DNA from: Catonia carolina
Taxonomy: Eukaryota; Arthropoda; Insecta; Hemiptera; Achilidae
Length of the DNA: 64,000 bases
Assembly (NCBI GenBank): GCA_035578175.1
Contig: JAQMRL010000001.1
Location: 240,440,538 to 240,504,537, forward strand
Direction: 5' to 3'
Shown here: one piece after another, positions 23,455 to 34,424 of the stretch
How the letters are laid out: each line of letters starts with the position of its first letter
Position numbering within the stretch: the first letter of the stretch is position 1
The notes under the pieces: model-generated
Seen by the model: only the letters and a program-made list of their open reading frames with translations
Told to the model about the DNA's origin: nothing
Databases searched by the model: none
Made by a program: the position numbers and the translations under genes

Positions 23455-23740
23455 AATATTTGAGAAAAAGAAACTACAACTGTTTAACATTTTAACATAA
23501 CCAGCAATATTATACTGTCAATAGTTTTATTAAATTGTTCTTGGTGTTACTTGTGTGAGGAAGTCGCCCAGTGCCAGCCCCTCAAGACGATTCACTAAAT
23601 TCTCTACTTTATTGTCTTTGTAGTCTTTTAGGTGGGTTGTGTGGTAGGTGAAGAGCGGACAGTGATTGAATTTGTAGATTTGTTTGATAGTTTCCGTGAT
23701 AGTAGTGTAATTTTCTATGAAAATTTGAATATATAACTTC
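23455..23740 (-). mobile_element. Jockey-like retrotransposon 3' end (family JB), copy 2
   Basis: It shares GTGTGAGGAAGTCG, GATGATTCAC-type, GTGTGGTAGGTGAAGAGCGG and GAATTTGTAGATTTG blocks with 43910-44640 and, inverted, with 830-1170. It covers the last part of ORF2 and the 3' UTR. Confidence 0.75.
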
Positions 23741-23742
23741 CT

Positions 23743-24480
23743 TCAGTGTTTCACTCTCTTTGGAATGTTTTTGTCATCAGTTTCTCGACTGGTTTGATGC
23801 AGTTCTCCGAGCTTTATATCTTGCGCAAGTCGCTTCATATCTACATACCCAACATCTTTTGTAATTTGCTTTATACATTCTAAGCTTTGCCTCCCCCTAC
23901 AATTCACTCCCTTAATATTACCCTCCATTATTGATAAACCAATACCTGGATGGCTTAAGATATGCCCCAACTAGCCTATCCCTTCTTCTGGTAAGATGCT
24001 TCCATATAGGCTACTTCTTTTTTCATCCACTCGCCTAAGAACCTCTAAATTACTTATTTTGTCCACCCACCTAATCTTTAACATTTTCTTACAACACCAC
24101 ATTTCAAAAGCTTCTATCCTCTTCTTTTCTACAGCCCCTATCACCCACGTTTCACTCCCGTATAATGCTACCATCCAAACATAGTGTTTTAAGTAATTTT
24201 TCCTAATCTCTAAATCAATGTTTGTAGTCAATAAGCTGTTTTTTATTTCAAAGGCTTTTCTAACTTGAATAATTCTATTTTTGATATCACTTGTGCTACT
24301 ACCATCCTTTGTTATTTTACTCCCTAGATAGCAGAATTCCCCAATTTCCTGTACGCTTTCGTTGGCTACTTTTAAATATCTTATCTCTTCTAAACCATTC
24401 TTGCTGCTGCACAACACTTTCGTTTTGTTCTTATTAATTTTCATGAAGTAATCCTTTCTCATGATATCATCCATTCCATT
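23743..24480 (-). mobile_element. RTE-like non-LTR retrotransposon, C-terminal ORF fragment
   Basis: This is the longest coding relic in the window. Two minus-strand frames (23971-24474 and 23743-23970), one frameshift apart, cover ~240 residues of reverse transcriptase C-terminus. Visible motifs are NKNKTKVLCSS, FCYLGSKITKDG, YGSETWVIG, IEAFEMWCCKKMLKIRWVDK, GHILSHPGIGLSIMEGNIKG and GVNCRGRQSLECIKQI. This order is characteristic of RTE-clade elements downstream of the catalytic domain. The 3' end TTTTTGTCATCAGT (as read on plus) is shared with the copy at 50495. The FADD box and endonuclease are not present, so it cannot move. Confidence 0.85.
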
Positions 24481-25704
24481 TAAGATATTCTCTTTGGAAT
24501 ATCAATCGATAATTGTTCAAATAAAATGAACAAAATGTAATTTTTTTAAATAAATTTATTGATAATTATGTTTCGGTGATTAGAAGAAAATACAATAAGG
24601 GAATATAAGAGAAAAATTATTGTTCATAATATGTGTTAAATCAATTATTATTTTAAATACATAAAGAGCCGCTCCCGCCTTTATTCGGAGTATTTTCAAC
24701 AAACTATCCATTCATTGATGCTGAGTTATAGTCCCGAGCACAAGTTGAATTATACCACACAAAACCAAACAAAAACTTACAACTAAAAAAATCATTAATT
24801 AAACTGAAATTTCTATACACGGTACACAACTTAAATATTAAGAAAAAAGAATAATTATTATTTGAAGTGAGAGAAAACGTAATAAAATAAAAACGTTACA
24901 AGTTGGTTCACTCAATATGCCTGTACATCTCTCTCATAACTTGCAACAAACAGGTCAACGGCACCAATAACGCTGTCTTCAGGGCTAATTAAGAAATTCC
25001 CAATACAGTATTTTCCATAACATCTCTTGTCTTCATCTCATAATTATTCAATTAATTTATTAATTAGACAACGAACGAAAGTAACATTTATTTTATTTAA
25101 TAATAGGCATACCTTTAAAAAAATATAATCAGTTTGATCACAACGCACGACTATTTATTATCAAATTTAATAACCAGGTTAATATTTATATAGTAGCAAT
25201 AACACAAGCTAATTGGGTTATTATCTTATTTTAATTACCATTTATATTTTAAATTATATTAGATTCAGGTAGTATATTTATTTATAATCGATTTGTACTA
25301 ATAATTAAATTACTAAACATTTAAATAATTAAGTTTTTCAGGTCATAAAATTCACTTTTCGTAAACTATCAAAACGATTTCAATAAAACTTTATTTTTAT
25401 ATGGGTAATACAATTAATAATTTATAAAAACAGATTTTGAGCATTAAAATTTGAGATTTTGATGCATGGTGTTTTAAATAAAAATCTAGGAAACGAGAAA
25501 CTTTTTTGTATTTATTTTTCGGTAATTCCGAATTGAATTAATAAAATTTAACACTTTTTTACCAATTTTCCCTTATAATATGATCTAAATTAAATTATAG
25601 GTCTATTTGTAAGATATTTTATTTTTTCTTCAAGAAACGCTTTCAAGAAAATAATACATGCTGTTAACTATTGTTGGGAATGAAAAATTTTGACTTCTCA
25701 GATG
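24481..25704. other. AT-rich stretch, no gene seen
   Basis: No recognised feature. Confidence 0.5.
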
Positions 25705-25878
25705 TTATGCTTTCTTAGGCATATTTTACGAGAATGAGAGTTGGACGTTGAAGAATAATTTTACCGACAGATTGGAGGGGTTTATTAAAATTTTGTCATA
25801 TCGAAGGATTTTGTGGTTGAGCTGGATGGATCATGTCACAAACGAGAGTGTTATCAGAATGGTAGAGGAGGTGATAAA
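25705..25878 (+). mobile_element. RTE-like retrotransposon fragment, split by a SINE
   Basis: Translation shows NESWTLKNNFTDRLEGF, then ILSYRRILWLSWMDHVTNES, corresponding to the YGCETWTL...RRILR.SW.D.VTNEEV block of RTE-like reverse transcriptases. It ends at 25878, where the following SINE insertion begins. Confidence 0.75.
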
Positions 25879-25890
25879 ACTATGTAATTT

Positions 25891-26002
25891 TTTTTTTTTT
25901 TTTTTGTTTAACGTCCGACTGTTCTGCAATTACTGCTAATGCAGACGGTGAAAGATGAAATGATATTTTGTAACGTATGAAAAATATGCCGTGCCTGAAT
26001 GG
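25891..26002 (-). mobile_element. tRNA-derived SINE, family B copy 2 (5'-truncated, 12 bp TSD)
   Basis: Minus-strand copy: a T-run (A-tail), then GTTTAACGTCCGACTGTTC and the CTGCTAATGCAGACGG body, ending at GCCTGAATGG just before the tRNA-like head. ACTATGTAATTT occurs at 25879-25890 and 26003-26014, a perfect 12 bp target-site duplication. The head was therefore lost by truncation at insertion, not by later deletion. Confidence 0.9.
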
Positions 26003-26019
26003 ACTATGTAATTTGGCTA

Positions 26020-26161
26020 CTAGGTTAATGTGATGAGAGGGGGAAAGTACGGCCACTGCGAGATAACGAAATTGGAAGGAAAAATTAACTTATAATAATT
26101 TTCAGACCCGGTCCGGTAATCGAACCCAGGATATTCCCTTTTGTAGGCTAACCGGTGTTAC
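26020..26161 (-). mobile_element. tRNA-headed SINE, family F copy
   Basis: Minus strand: an ACCGGTTAGCCTACAAAAGG head, box B GGGTTCGATTACCGG, then ACCGGGTCTGAAAATT. The GGTC.GGTCTGAAA junction after box B is shared with 60011-60110. Starts just beyond the SINE B target-site duplication. Confidence 0.6.
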
Positions 26162-26165
26162 TTAA

Positions 26166-26771
26166 AAGTTCAAAGTAACTTTCCAATACCTATCTGACTG
26201 GATCAGCCCGCAGGTCATATTAAATTTATCCAAATTTATTTTATTGAACTTATTAAATTGTTTTGTAGTATGGTGTAAACACCGTAGGCCTAAAAATTAA
26301 TATTTATAGCGTATTAATGTATATTCATTTTAGCAACTGTCTAAATATGACAACTTCAATTGAAGATAAACAATCGTTAACCTAAAAGAAATTCATAAAT
26401 TTCTTGTAAATTTATTTAATTTAATTTTACTGAAATCCTCTACGTAATAAGTAAGAAAAAAATTATAAGTAAAAAAGGATGAATATTTGACAGAAGAACT
26501 TGAGAACTTTGCACGTTCAGGTGGAGCTACACAAATTTGTTGCAGTGTTATGTAATGGTTATACAGTATAGGTAATTCCAACACAGGTTTTAAAAAAAAA
26601 GTTAATAGTTTTCTAATGCTGTCGATTCGTTTTAAAGCAGTTAAACAAACGTTTGGGGAAATTTAGTTTTGAGTTCCCCTAGTTCTATTACCCCAATGAA
26701 TTTCTGCAATATCGAATAGGAAATAACCAGTAAAAAATGTAATTTAAACTAATAAATATTAAGCCACTTAC
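26166..26771 (-). other. Probable intron immediately downstream of the cadherin exon
   Basis: It begins (on the minus strand) with GTAAGT at 26771-26766. No other feature is seen. Confidence 0.55.
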
Positions 26772-27005
26772 CTCTTCATAGTCTAAACGTGCGGTTAAAG
26801 TAAATATTCCAGTCTGTGGGTTGAGTGAGAATACGTCGTTTGCCCAATCAGAGATGACAGTATATGAGACTAATCCATTTGCTCCTTGATCTTCATCACT
26901 GGCTTCTATTTGTCCGATACGTGACCCACGACCTGCATTTTCAGCCACGTCGAACGAATATGCCGTTTCCGAGAAAACTGGTGCATTATCATTTGTATCT
27001 AAAAC
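26772..27005 (-). CDS. kug: Internal exon of a Fat/Fat-like cadherin
   Basis: One 234 bp exon (78 codons, phase 0 at both ends) flanked by TTTTGTTACAG at its 5' side (27006 upward) and GAG|GTAAGTG at its 3' side (26772/26771). The peptide starts with the inter-repeat linker VLDTNDNAPVF, a calcium-binding D.NDNAP.F motif that ends one cadherin repeat. It continues into the next repeat with the AEN, ASDEDQGANG and ISDWANDVFSLNPQTG segments and a LDYEE motif, the LDRE-type calcium ligand. It is therefore about three quarters of one extracellular cadherin domain of a large adhesion and planar-polarity receptor. The DWANDVFSLNPQTG..TLT..LDYEE string is, from memory, typical of Fat1-3/Kugelei (Fat-like) rather than E-cadherin. 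Assignment to Fat-like is likely, but Fat or Starry night are not excluded. No other exon was found in the window, implying very long introns. Confidence 0.9.
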
Positions 27006-27382
27006 CTGTAACAAAAGAAAAATTATTTGGTTACTAATATAATTTCTAAATAGTTTACTAATCGTTGTGTAAAACGATCATACATTTCTGATCCAGTCCC
27101 CACTTGTCGTACTCTTTGATCAAATATCTATTCGTATATTTTTTTATCCAATTCATCTTTAGCTAACACCACTTGACACAAGTTTAGTTTTTCATCACTT
27201 TCATCAAAAAAAATAAAGCACTTTCATCAGCACAATTTCTAGTCCAGTTTTTGAAAAAAAAACCATAAAAAAACCTTAAAAATAACTGGAATTAACGAGC
27301 AACCATGCTTGATTACCTTGATTTGTTTTCTGTAATTTTTATGATGCTATAATTATATAATTTTGTATAATTTAGGCATACA
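27006..27382 (-). other. Probable intron upstream of the cadherin exon
   Basis: It starts with the acceptor tract (T/C-rich, then ACAG) directly at the exon border. No other feature. Confidence 0.55.
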
Positions 27383-27880
27383 ATTTATTTATTTAACGGG
27401 CAGTGGGGAACTTTACTTTCAGGATAAAATGTATCCAGTGGTGTATTTTCCGCCTAGAACCACGGGTGTTGACCGTTATTCAGATCAAAAGTTACTCAAT
27501 TTTTGCTTTAGACGTGATACAGTTGTTAAGTTCCTTGAGTTCACGAGGTAGTTGGTTGGGATGGTCATCTAATCGCGAAATTAGTTATAGAAGAACGCGA
27601 TTACTTCCTTTACTGTAGGAATTTTGACATCGTTGTGGAACGTTTTATTACTTATATAAAAAGAAACGGCAGAAGCAAGTTTTAAGAATTTTAAAAATTG
27701 AAAGGCCTGGATCGACATTAAAACTCTCTTACGCTACTCCAAATAACTAGATACCATAAGTCCAGATTGGTCTCAAAAGGGTTTTGTAAATTAAAATTTT
27801 GGAACGGAGGTTCAATTTTGATCGAGGGTTAATTAAACTTTTTTTAAAATTCATTAAAGATTTTTTGTTATGTCAATTTT
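27383..27880 (-). mobile_element. Jockey-like retrotransposon fragment J3
   Basis: Reverse-oriented relative of J1. Its 5' part (right side) has AACCCTCGATCAAAATTGAA and GACCAATCTGGACTTATGG; its 3' part (left side) ends at CCCACTGCCCGTTAAATAAA. That 3' end is shared with J4 but not with J1 or J2, which suggests a subfamily. Several frameshifts and stops. Confidence 0.8.
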
Positions 27881-29554
27881 ATAGGCTTTGTTGTTTATCG
27901 ATAGTTACCAAAACGAAATGTTTATTATCTTCCGTTATAAATGTATTTCCAAAAAGACTCTAAATTATTCACGTAACGTGTAGATAAAAGAATGCAAAAT
28001 TTAACTGGCATAGAGTATGATTCACGGTATCGGAAAAATAAAAAACCATTTGTATGCAAGTAGTGTTAATACAATGCTTATTGTGTAAACATATTATGAC
28101 GCATAGTTTAGTTTGTACTGAATATTCATAAATGGTAGGAAGATGTATTTACACATTAAAAGGCGAGCGGGCAGGGGGAAGAGAGTTATGTGAGAGATTA
28201 CCAATGAATAAACAGTACTTGCTAATGAACCAATTGTTTGTCTAGTTATTGAGGGTCAAAGGTTATTCCTGATTTCTGTACTCTTTTAATTGGAAAAAAA
28301 TCACTCGTGCGTGCTAGTACCATGGTATATACTTCGCAATTTTAAACAACTTTATTCTATACGCCCTTAATCCAACTTAGTTAAAGATACTACACCTACA
28401 AACAGCATTATATTTAAAACGTTAAATCTGGTCGAATGTATTTCAAATGGAGATTCTGTTTCCCCTTAAATCCAGAGTTCTTTCGAAAGGATTTAAAATA
28501 AAAATTATATGGTTGTAAAGAGGACATTTTTGGGATTTTCAAAAATCGAAGAAGTAAATCTTGTGTAATCCGTAACGAGATGTTACGAAGTAACTAACAA
28601 AATAATTGAATAAACATTTTGATGGTGCAATTTATTCCGGGGCAACGTTGCGAAATTTATTTTGTTTTAAAGGGTTGTTATGGTGCTGGTATTGTTGATT
28701 TAGGTGGACAGTTATTTCATAAATAACAGTGATACAAATCCATCGTTAAATAAGTGTAAATGTAATTGTGAATTGGTTTTTAAATTTATTATAAATAAGT
28801 GTTACAATATGAATTAAATTAGCATTGGTTAAGTATTGGTAAGAGTATCAATATTCTGATTCCTTTTTAATGGAATCATAAATTTAATTACTTTGATATA
28901 AAAATTCTAAAGTAAACAATATTGAACATTTGCCCTCTACTTTTACAGAGAGGCCTTTAGCCAGCCCGATTAATTAGCTAGTAGTACGTCGTTTTCTATT
29001 GATAAAATAATATTGGCAATTCCAGTTGCGATCTATCAGATCAGCTAATACCCTGGTAGTCGAGGTGTCCTTTTTTAAGTTCTCGCCAAAAATAAAAATC
29101 TACCAACAAGCAACAATAAAATTGAGTGATTTGAAAATAAAACTAGTTCCTGATTAAAAAATAAAGCTAAAATATGTCCTTTAAGAAAATATGCTGCATA
29201 AATATTAGTAATTCTCAAGTTAGGTACTTCTATATTTTGTGTCAGAAAACTAAAACGAGGTTTCATAATTTTTTTAATTTTAATATTGATAGGCTACTTT
29301 TGTAGTTTTTTAACTCGTTGCACGATATAGAAGTTCAGTAAATGATATACCTATTAGAAACAAAGGTTTTGTTTTGACGACAAATACGTTTGAAAACGTA
29401 GACAAAACAATCAGACAGAAAGTTAAAACAAGTTAGACAAAACAACCTCCCACCCCTTTAATAATTTCGTATTGAGTGAAAATAAGTCGGTATGGTTTTG
29501 TACAGCCTTGAACACAATAAGCACCAGAAAAATAATGTAAATCATACAAACGGT
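27881..29554. other. AT-rich stretch, no gene seen
   Basis: No coding or repeat feature that I can support. Confidence 0.5.
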
Positions 29555-29875
29555 CGTCGTCGTCTGCTAACAGAGGTTAGGCGGTTCAGGTCATAAGGAA
29601 ATTCATTGCCATCTTTTCCTCGGCCTTTCCACACATCGTCTTTCTCTTGGTCTATACTCCATAGCTTCGCATGGATGCCTATCATGATCTCCATTCTTCA
29701 GACAAGTTGCTTTCAGTTATCTTTATATTGCCAAATATGGTCGTTAATGGCTCTTACGTTTAATTTTTGTCTAACATCGACATTACGAATTCTACCTTCT
29801 TGTGCAGCTTTTCAAGTAACGCAGAAACCTCATTTCCGCAGCCTGTATTCGACTACTGTCCCTTGCTAATAGAAC
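29555..29875 (-). mobile_element. RTE-like retrotransposon 3' end
   Basis: Read on minus, translation across two frames gives RIQAAEMRFLRYLKSCTRR, RNRIRNVDVRQKLNVRAIND, then RMEDHDRHPCEAMEYRPRE and RRCVERPRKRWQ. Together these form the classic post-RT tail of RTE-like proteins. It ends in a short GACGAC-type tail (as read on minus). Same subfamily as 16395-16690. Confidence 0.8.
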
Positions 29876-30174
29876 CCATCACACAAACAGTAGAAACTTA
29901 AGTGTAATTTGAATGATTAGGATTAGATTCTGTTCTAATAAAATTTTCAAACGTTATCAAAACTAGTCCAGTAATTCAAGAACCGGATGATAAAACTGAT
30001 CGGATATCTAATGTTTAACTCAATTGGTCGGTACTGAGCAGGTTGACTAGAAATTTTGGCTAATAGAAATTAAAGTCATAAAATTGGTAATCTAATATCA
30101 AAATTTAGACCTAATAAATTATAATTTTGTATTTGTTATTTAATGTTAATTCATCATGGATTTGTAGTTCCAAG
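29876..30174. other. Spacer
   Basis: Nothing recognised. Confidence 0.4.
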
Positions 30175-30905
30175 AGTTTTTTCTTTCAGAAAGATAATGT
30201 CAATGTTGAGGTACCACAAGATAGCGTACTTGCATCAAGGCTGTTTTCTGTAAGCACCAGTGACATACCAACTAATATTTATAAAAGTATGGCATGTTTG
30301 CTGATGATATAGCAGTTTTTGGGGTTAATGCCGATCCTGTAATTGCAACTCGAAAGACACAAAACCATTTACACCTGATAGAGTCATGGGTTAAACTTTG
30401 AAAAATTAAAATTAATAAAATCAAATCGCAACAAATGACGTTTACTCTAAGACAACAAAACTGCCCAACCGTTTACATTAATAATACTCCGCTGCCTCAC
30501 ACTACTCAAACATGCTATTTAGGCTTACACTTGGACAGAAAACTTACATGGAACACACACACGCCACAAACTCAATCAAACTCAAAACAATCATAAGGCC
30601 AATGTGGAGAAATGAAGTTCAACTTTGGGGATCTGCTACACGTTCCCACACGAAACGTATACATACAAGCGGTTCAAAACAAGATTCTACGAACGATAAC
30701 GCAATGCCCCTTTTACATCACAAACTCAATGTTGCACAAAGATTTACAAATCCCATAAGTAATTGATGTCGCGAAACAAATATACAAGACGATGCAAGAC
30801 ACTTCCACAATAGACGGACTGCTTATCCAAAACAACTGATACTTAAAATTTATTTCCATAATTTACCAGACACCGTGCAAATACGATTAAGAAGAAAATA
30901 GAGCA
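30175..30905 (+). mobile_element. Jockey-like retrotransposon fragment with RT palm motif (family JC)
   Basis: Translation in shifting frames gives VPQDSVLASRLFSVSTSDIP (the GVPQGSVL palm motif), then MFADDIAVFGVNADPVIATR. The latter carries the catalytic FADD box of reverse transcriptases. It continues with an INKIKSQQMTF..R segment, LGLHLDRKLTWNTHT, and a IRPMW..EVQLWGSATRS-type block. It ends near LPDTVQIRLRRK. This is the only place in the window where the RT active-site motif is visible. Multiple frameshifts and stops make it inactive. Confidence 0.8.
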
Positions 30906-31923
30906 GGTGTCTGCTAGTTCAGAAATTATATGTAATTAATAATCAAATTAATTAACAAGAACAAATAAATAGCAATGTCAGAGACTGTCAGTGGATAGTG
31001 CCTTAAAAACACATCAATCTAAGTCATTCATTCTTTCGTCCACCACATTAAATGCTTATTTTTGTAAAACCTATGAATTTTTATAAGAACATTTAATACA
31101 TTAATAAAACAGAAAAATTCAATTAGGTAGTCAAATTAGAAAACAAAATAATATAAAGATAACAAACATCAAAATTTGTTTTTCTGTATGCACAAATATG
31201 ATAAATGCAACAATGAATTTTTGTAATAAAAGTTGGTACGAACATACTGTAGAATTCAATATGATTATAAGAACACGTACATATATGTCTACTCGTCAGT
31301 GGAGGGGTTAACAGAAGCATTTTAATTGGTTGATGAGAGGTGGAGGGGAATTGGTGCAGTCAACAATTTGTGACCCGGGGCCAGTCATTTATAATGTACA
31401 AGATGACTTATTGTACATGTCACTAAAACCCGTTGTGCAGATTGCAACCCTTCTACCATCTGATACTCTTAGAAAAACAAAAACACAAAAAACGTAGCAG
31501 CACCCATTTTTCAGAATACTTGCTAATAAAATGAATTTCTTACTCATTATCGAAAAATTATGACACAACGTTCGTTTAACTGTACCTTCAATAGTTTTTC
31601 AATTCATATAAAATTTGTATTATTTAAATCACAATAATTTGTATTAATTGAACCAGCAATAGAAAAAACCTAGGCCTATATTAATATCCGTGAGGCAAAG
31701 TATACCCTATTTTTAAAATATAATAGTCGAACCTTTTCAAGAATACTATATACACATTAAGAAATCTGTTAATTTTGTAAAAACCTCCAATCGTACAAAA
31801 AATTGTACGTTTATTTTGTGGTATAGGTAATGTCCAAACAATCTTCAGTTTTGGTTTTTGCTTAAAAAGGGGAACCGGATATTCACACTGACGATGGATT
31901 AATATTAACAAGTTTTATTTATG
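30906..31923. other. AT-rich stretch, no gene seen
   Basis: A slightly GC-richer patch at 31300-31390 has no identifiable content. Confidence 0.45.
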
Positions 31924-31933
31924 TTCCAAATAT

Positions 31934-32461
31934 TTTTTTTTTTTTTATCACACAATATTTTATGTACAATCTGCTTAATAGCAATAAGTACAATTGATCA
32001 AATGAATAATTCACATAAAAGGATAAAAACCCAATGGTTTACCCTATATAGGGAGCAATATTTTTTTAAATATTGTTATAACAAGTGTAGTTTTATATGA
32101 TGGTTTATATGTTTGTGTAAGAGTAAGTGCTTGTGTTTGTGTGTGTTTTTTAGAATCTGAAAGGTAAATCTAGAGGATCAAATCTTTGAAGTCTACGTAA
32201 TGTGTCACTGTTGTCCAAGAGATTAACTGCCAGAAAGTTCTCATGATTGTTTAATTTTGAAATGTACTTATCACTAAATTCACTGATCACTTCTTTGATT
32301 GGTTTGATGTTACAGTCGTCATGGATTCGCGAGTTGTTGACGTACCAAGGAACAGCTAGAATTGTCCTGAGGGTCTTGGATTGGAAACTTTGTAAAATTT
32401 CAATATTTGAATTTGACGCAGTTCCCCAAAGCTGTACACCATACGTCCAAATTGGTTAAAT
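31934..32461 (-). mobile_element. Jockey-like retrotransposon, 5'-truncated copy (family JD) with 10 bp TSD
   Basis: Read on minus, an uninterrupted ~100-codon frame runs from PIWTYGVQLWGTASNSNIEI to a natural stop at 32150-32152. Later motifs are AVPWYVNNSRIHDD and LRRLQRFDPLDLPFRF. A ~200 bp 3' UTR with a CACACAAACACAAG-rich segment and a T-run (A-tail) at 31934-31946 follow. TTCCAAATAT occurs at 31924-31933 and 32462-32471, a perfect 10 bp target-site duplication. The intact frame suggests a younger insertion than the other Jockey relics. Confidence 0.85.
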
Positions 32462-32584
32462 TTCCAAATATAAATGGTTAAAAATAATGTAAATAAATAA
32501 AAGACACGAGTAAATTTTCCAATTTAAAAACTGACGAATTAGTAATAAGTTGCTAGTTGATCAAATAAAAATATTCAAAATAGT

Positions 32585-32720
32585 ATTAAATACATACTGA
32601 GAGAATGGAGACAGCAAGAATGGTTAAGGTTATCTGGAAGGGGCAACTGTACAAGAGAAGAAAGAACGTCCTAGGAAGAGGTGGGTTGGTTAATATTATA
32701 AATGATTTGATTTCTACAGG
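32585..32720 (+). mobile_element. RTE-like retrotransposon tail fragment
   Basis: Translation gives RMETARMVKVIWKGQLYKRR followed by KNVLGRGGLVNIINDLI. This resembles the RM...R..K..WEG...GRR..GRPRKRW.DD...DL terminus of RTE-like proteins. Confidence 0.55.
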
Positions 32721-32734
32721 TTTGAAAATGTACT

Positions 32735-32943
32735 CATAGCAGGTAGGTGGAGGGTTAACTTATTTCAACTCGATCTGTTTGTTCTCCGAATACAAAAATA
32801 GCTCTGTTTCTTATCACATATTATATGACTAGCATTTAAGAACAAAAGAGGTGAAGTTGTTAAAGATATTAGTCAGAGTTATCTCCTCAGAGAGGAATGA
32901 AAAATTTTATTATACAGCCACAACCTATGGTGAATGAAGTGGA
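32735..32943 (+). repeat. Family A retroposon copy 9 (5' half only)
   Basis: It starts at CATAGCAGGTAGGTGG and stops in GTGAATGAAGTGGA. At the break an inverted repeat AATGAAGTG (32933-32941) / CACTTCATT (32950-32958) is formed, as if a small piece of the element had been inverted. Confidence 0.8.
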
Positions 32944-32959
32944 CATCTTCACTTCATTA

Positions 32960-33115
32960 ACAAACATGTCTCAAGTTCTTGCTCGATAGGATATGATATT
33001 TCAGTTTATATTTCAATACCTGCGGTGAAACAATACTGTGTATAAGATGGAAGTATGTAAACCGCCCCTCATGATAGAAAAATGACTTCTGAAAAAATTT
33101 ACAATTTGGTTTCCT
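32960..33115 (-). mobile_element. CR1-like retroelement 3' fragment
   Basis: It matches the left part of 57125-57690: TCAAGTTCTTGCTCG, GATAGGATATGATATTT and the following TTTGGTTT.CTTGTC.TTA blocks. It lies between two Family A fragments. Confidence 0.6.
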
Positions 33116-33127
33116 TGTCTTTACTTT

Positions 33128-33434
33128 TCACGTGCTCAGTCAATTATATGACTGAAGCATTTAAAAACAGAAAAGGTAGAAGTGCAATAGACACTAGTCA
33201 GAGTTATCTTCTCTGAAAGTAATGAATTTCATTATACACCCAGACCCTGTATTCAATGAAGTAAAGGTGTCATTTGCAGGGTGGAAAGTAGATGCTTTTC
33301 AGAGGACATGGGATGCTAATAAACATACTTTTTTACTCAGTAAAAAAGGCAATGGTAAACCACCTTACTCTACGTTTTACCTAGTAAAGCCTCTAGAGGT
33401 TCAAACCAGCCTATCGGCTGACCTAAACGACAAC
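33128..33434 (+). repeat. Family A retroposon copy 10 (5'-truncated)
   Basis: It begins about 95 bp into the element (TCACGTGCTCAGTCAATTAT) and runs to CTAAACGACAACAGG. The second family reading frame is fully open here from 33222 for 81 codons. Confidence 0.85.
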
Positions 33435-33483
33435 AGGTTTAAGAATATGGAGGGCGCTAGTAATTAGCTGACGAGATTAGAGT

Positions 33484-33651
33484 ATTTTTTTTTATTTTTT
33501 TGGTTTAACGTCCGACTGTTAACGTCATCTGCTAATGCAGACGGTGAATGATGAAATGATTTTTTTGTAACATATGAAAATCTGCCATGCCTGAATGGGA
33601 TTCGAACCCAAGACCGCATGATTAGAGGCGAGCACGTTACCAACTACGCCA
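33484..33651 (-). mobile_element. tRNA-derived SINE, family B copy 3
   Basis: Near full-length minus-strand copy: box A GGCGTAGTTGGTAACGTGC, box B GGGTTCGAATCCC, then CATTCAGGCATGGC, the CGTCTGCATTAGCAG body and an A-rich tail (T-run 33485-33501). No clear target-site duplication. Confidence 0.85.
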
Positions 33652-34205
33652 ATAAATAGAATTGTTAAGAGTAGTACGCCAGTAGAGTAGAATTATAAAG
33701 TATAGTTAGTAAAAAATCACTACTGGCTGCAGAGAGCTACAATATGACAATGATTAAAACATTTGTACGATCATACAGAGAGATAAAAACGGCCAAGAAA
33801 ATCAGTACAGTATCGGTAATTACATTATTTTCGTACGCAATTTGAAAGTATATCGGATCAGAAACAATTAGAAAGTCGGTGTTTTAATTTAGTTATTATT
33901 CATATTCCATCACTACTAGTAATTTAATGCCATAAAAATATAATAGAAAAATTATTACATTATTTATTATTACTTTTATTACTACTACTACTAGTACTAA
34001 TAGAATAATAGTTATAATAATACTTTTACTGTAGTAGTAATAATGAGAAAAATTATTACAAATTATCTTTTTTTTCATTCAAGAGAAAGTTGTAGTAGGC
34101 TACTATATAAAATAATAGGATAATTTTACAGTACCGTAACCAATCAACAGCGATATTTTATAGAATAGGTACTTCACCGCAATTTATTACAATGTAAACA
34201 GCTTA
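33652..34205. other. AT-rich stretch, no gene seen
   Basis: Contains a TAATA/GTAGTA-type low-complexity run at 33960-34050. Confidence 0.5.
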
Positions 34206-34353
34206 ATAATTTTTAATTTTTTTATTTTTATTTATTTAACGTTGCATCAATTGCAATGATCATTGGCGACGACGTTGGGGTGTAACTGACTACGGTGGAG
34301 ATGAAATTTTTTTTTTGTAACGTAGGAAAATACGTATACCGTGCTTGAGCGGG
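34206..34353 (-). mobile_element. tRNA-derived SINE, subfamily B' copy (5'-truncated)
   Basis: It shares the ATTTTC.TACGTTACAAAAAA junction and the CGTTAAATAAA end with family B. The central body instead reads CAACGTCGTCGCCAATGATC...GCAATTGATGCAACG, as in 37229-37373. The tRNA-like head is missing except for TATCCCGCTCAAGCACGG. Confidence 0.75.
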
Positions 34354-34424
34354 ATACATGTAATAATTAATTGATACATGTGCAAATAATTTATAACAAT
34401 ACTCAAAACTGTGTGGACGTACGG

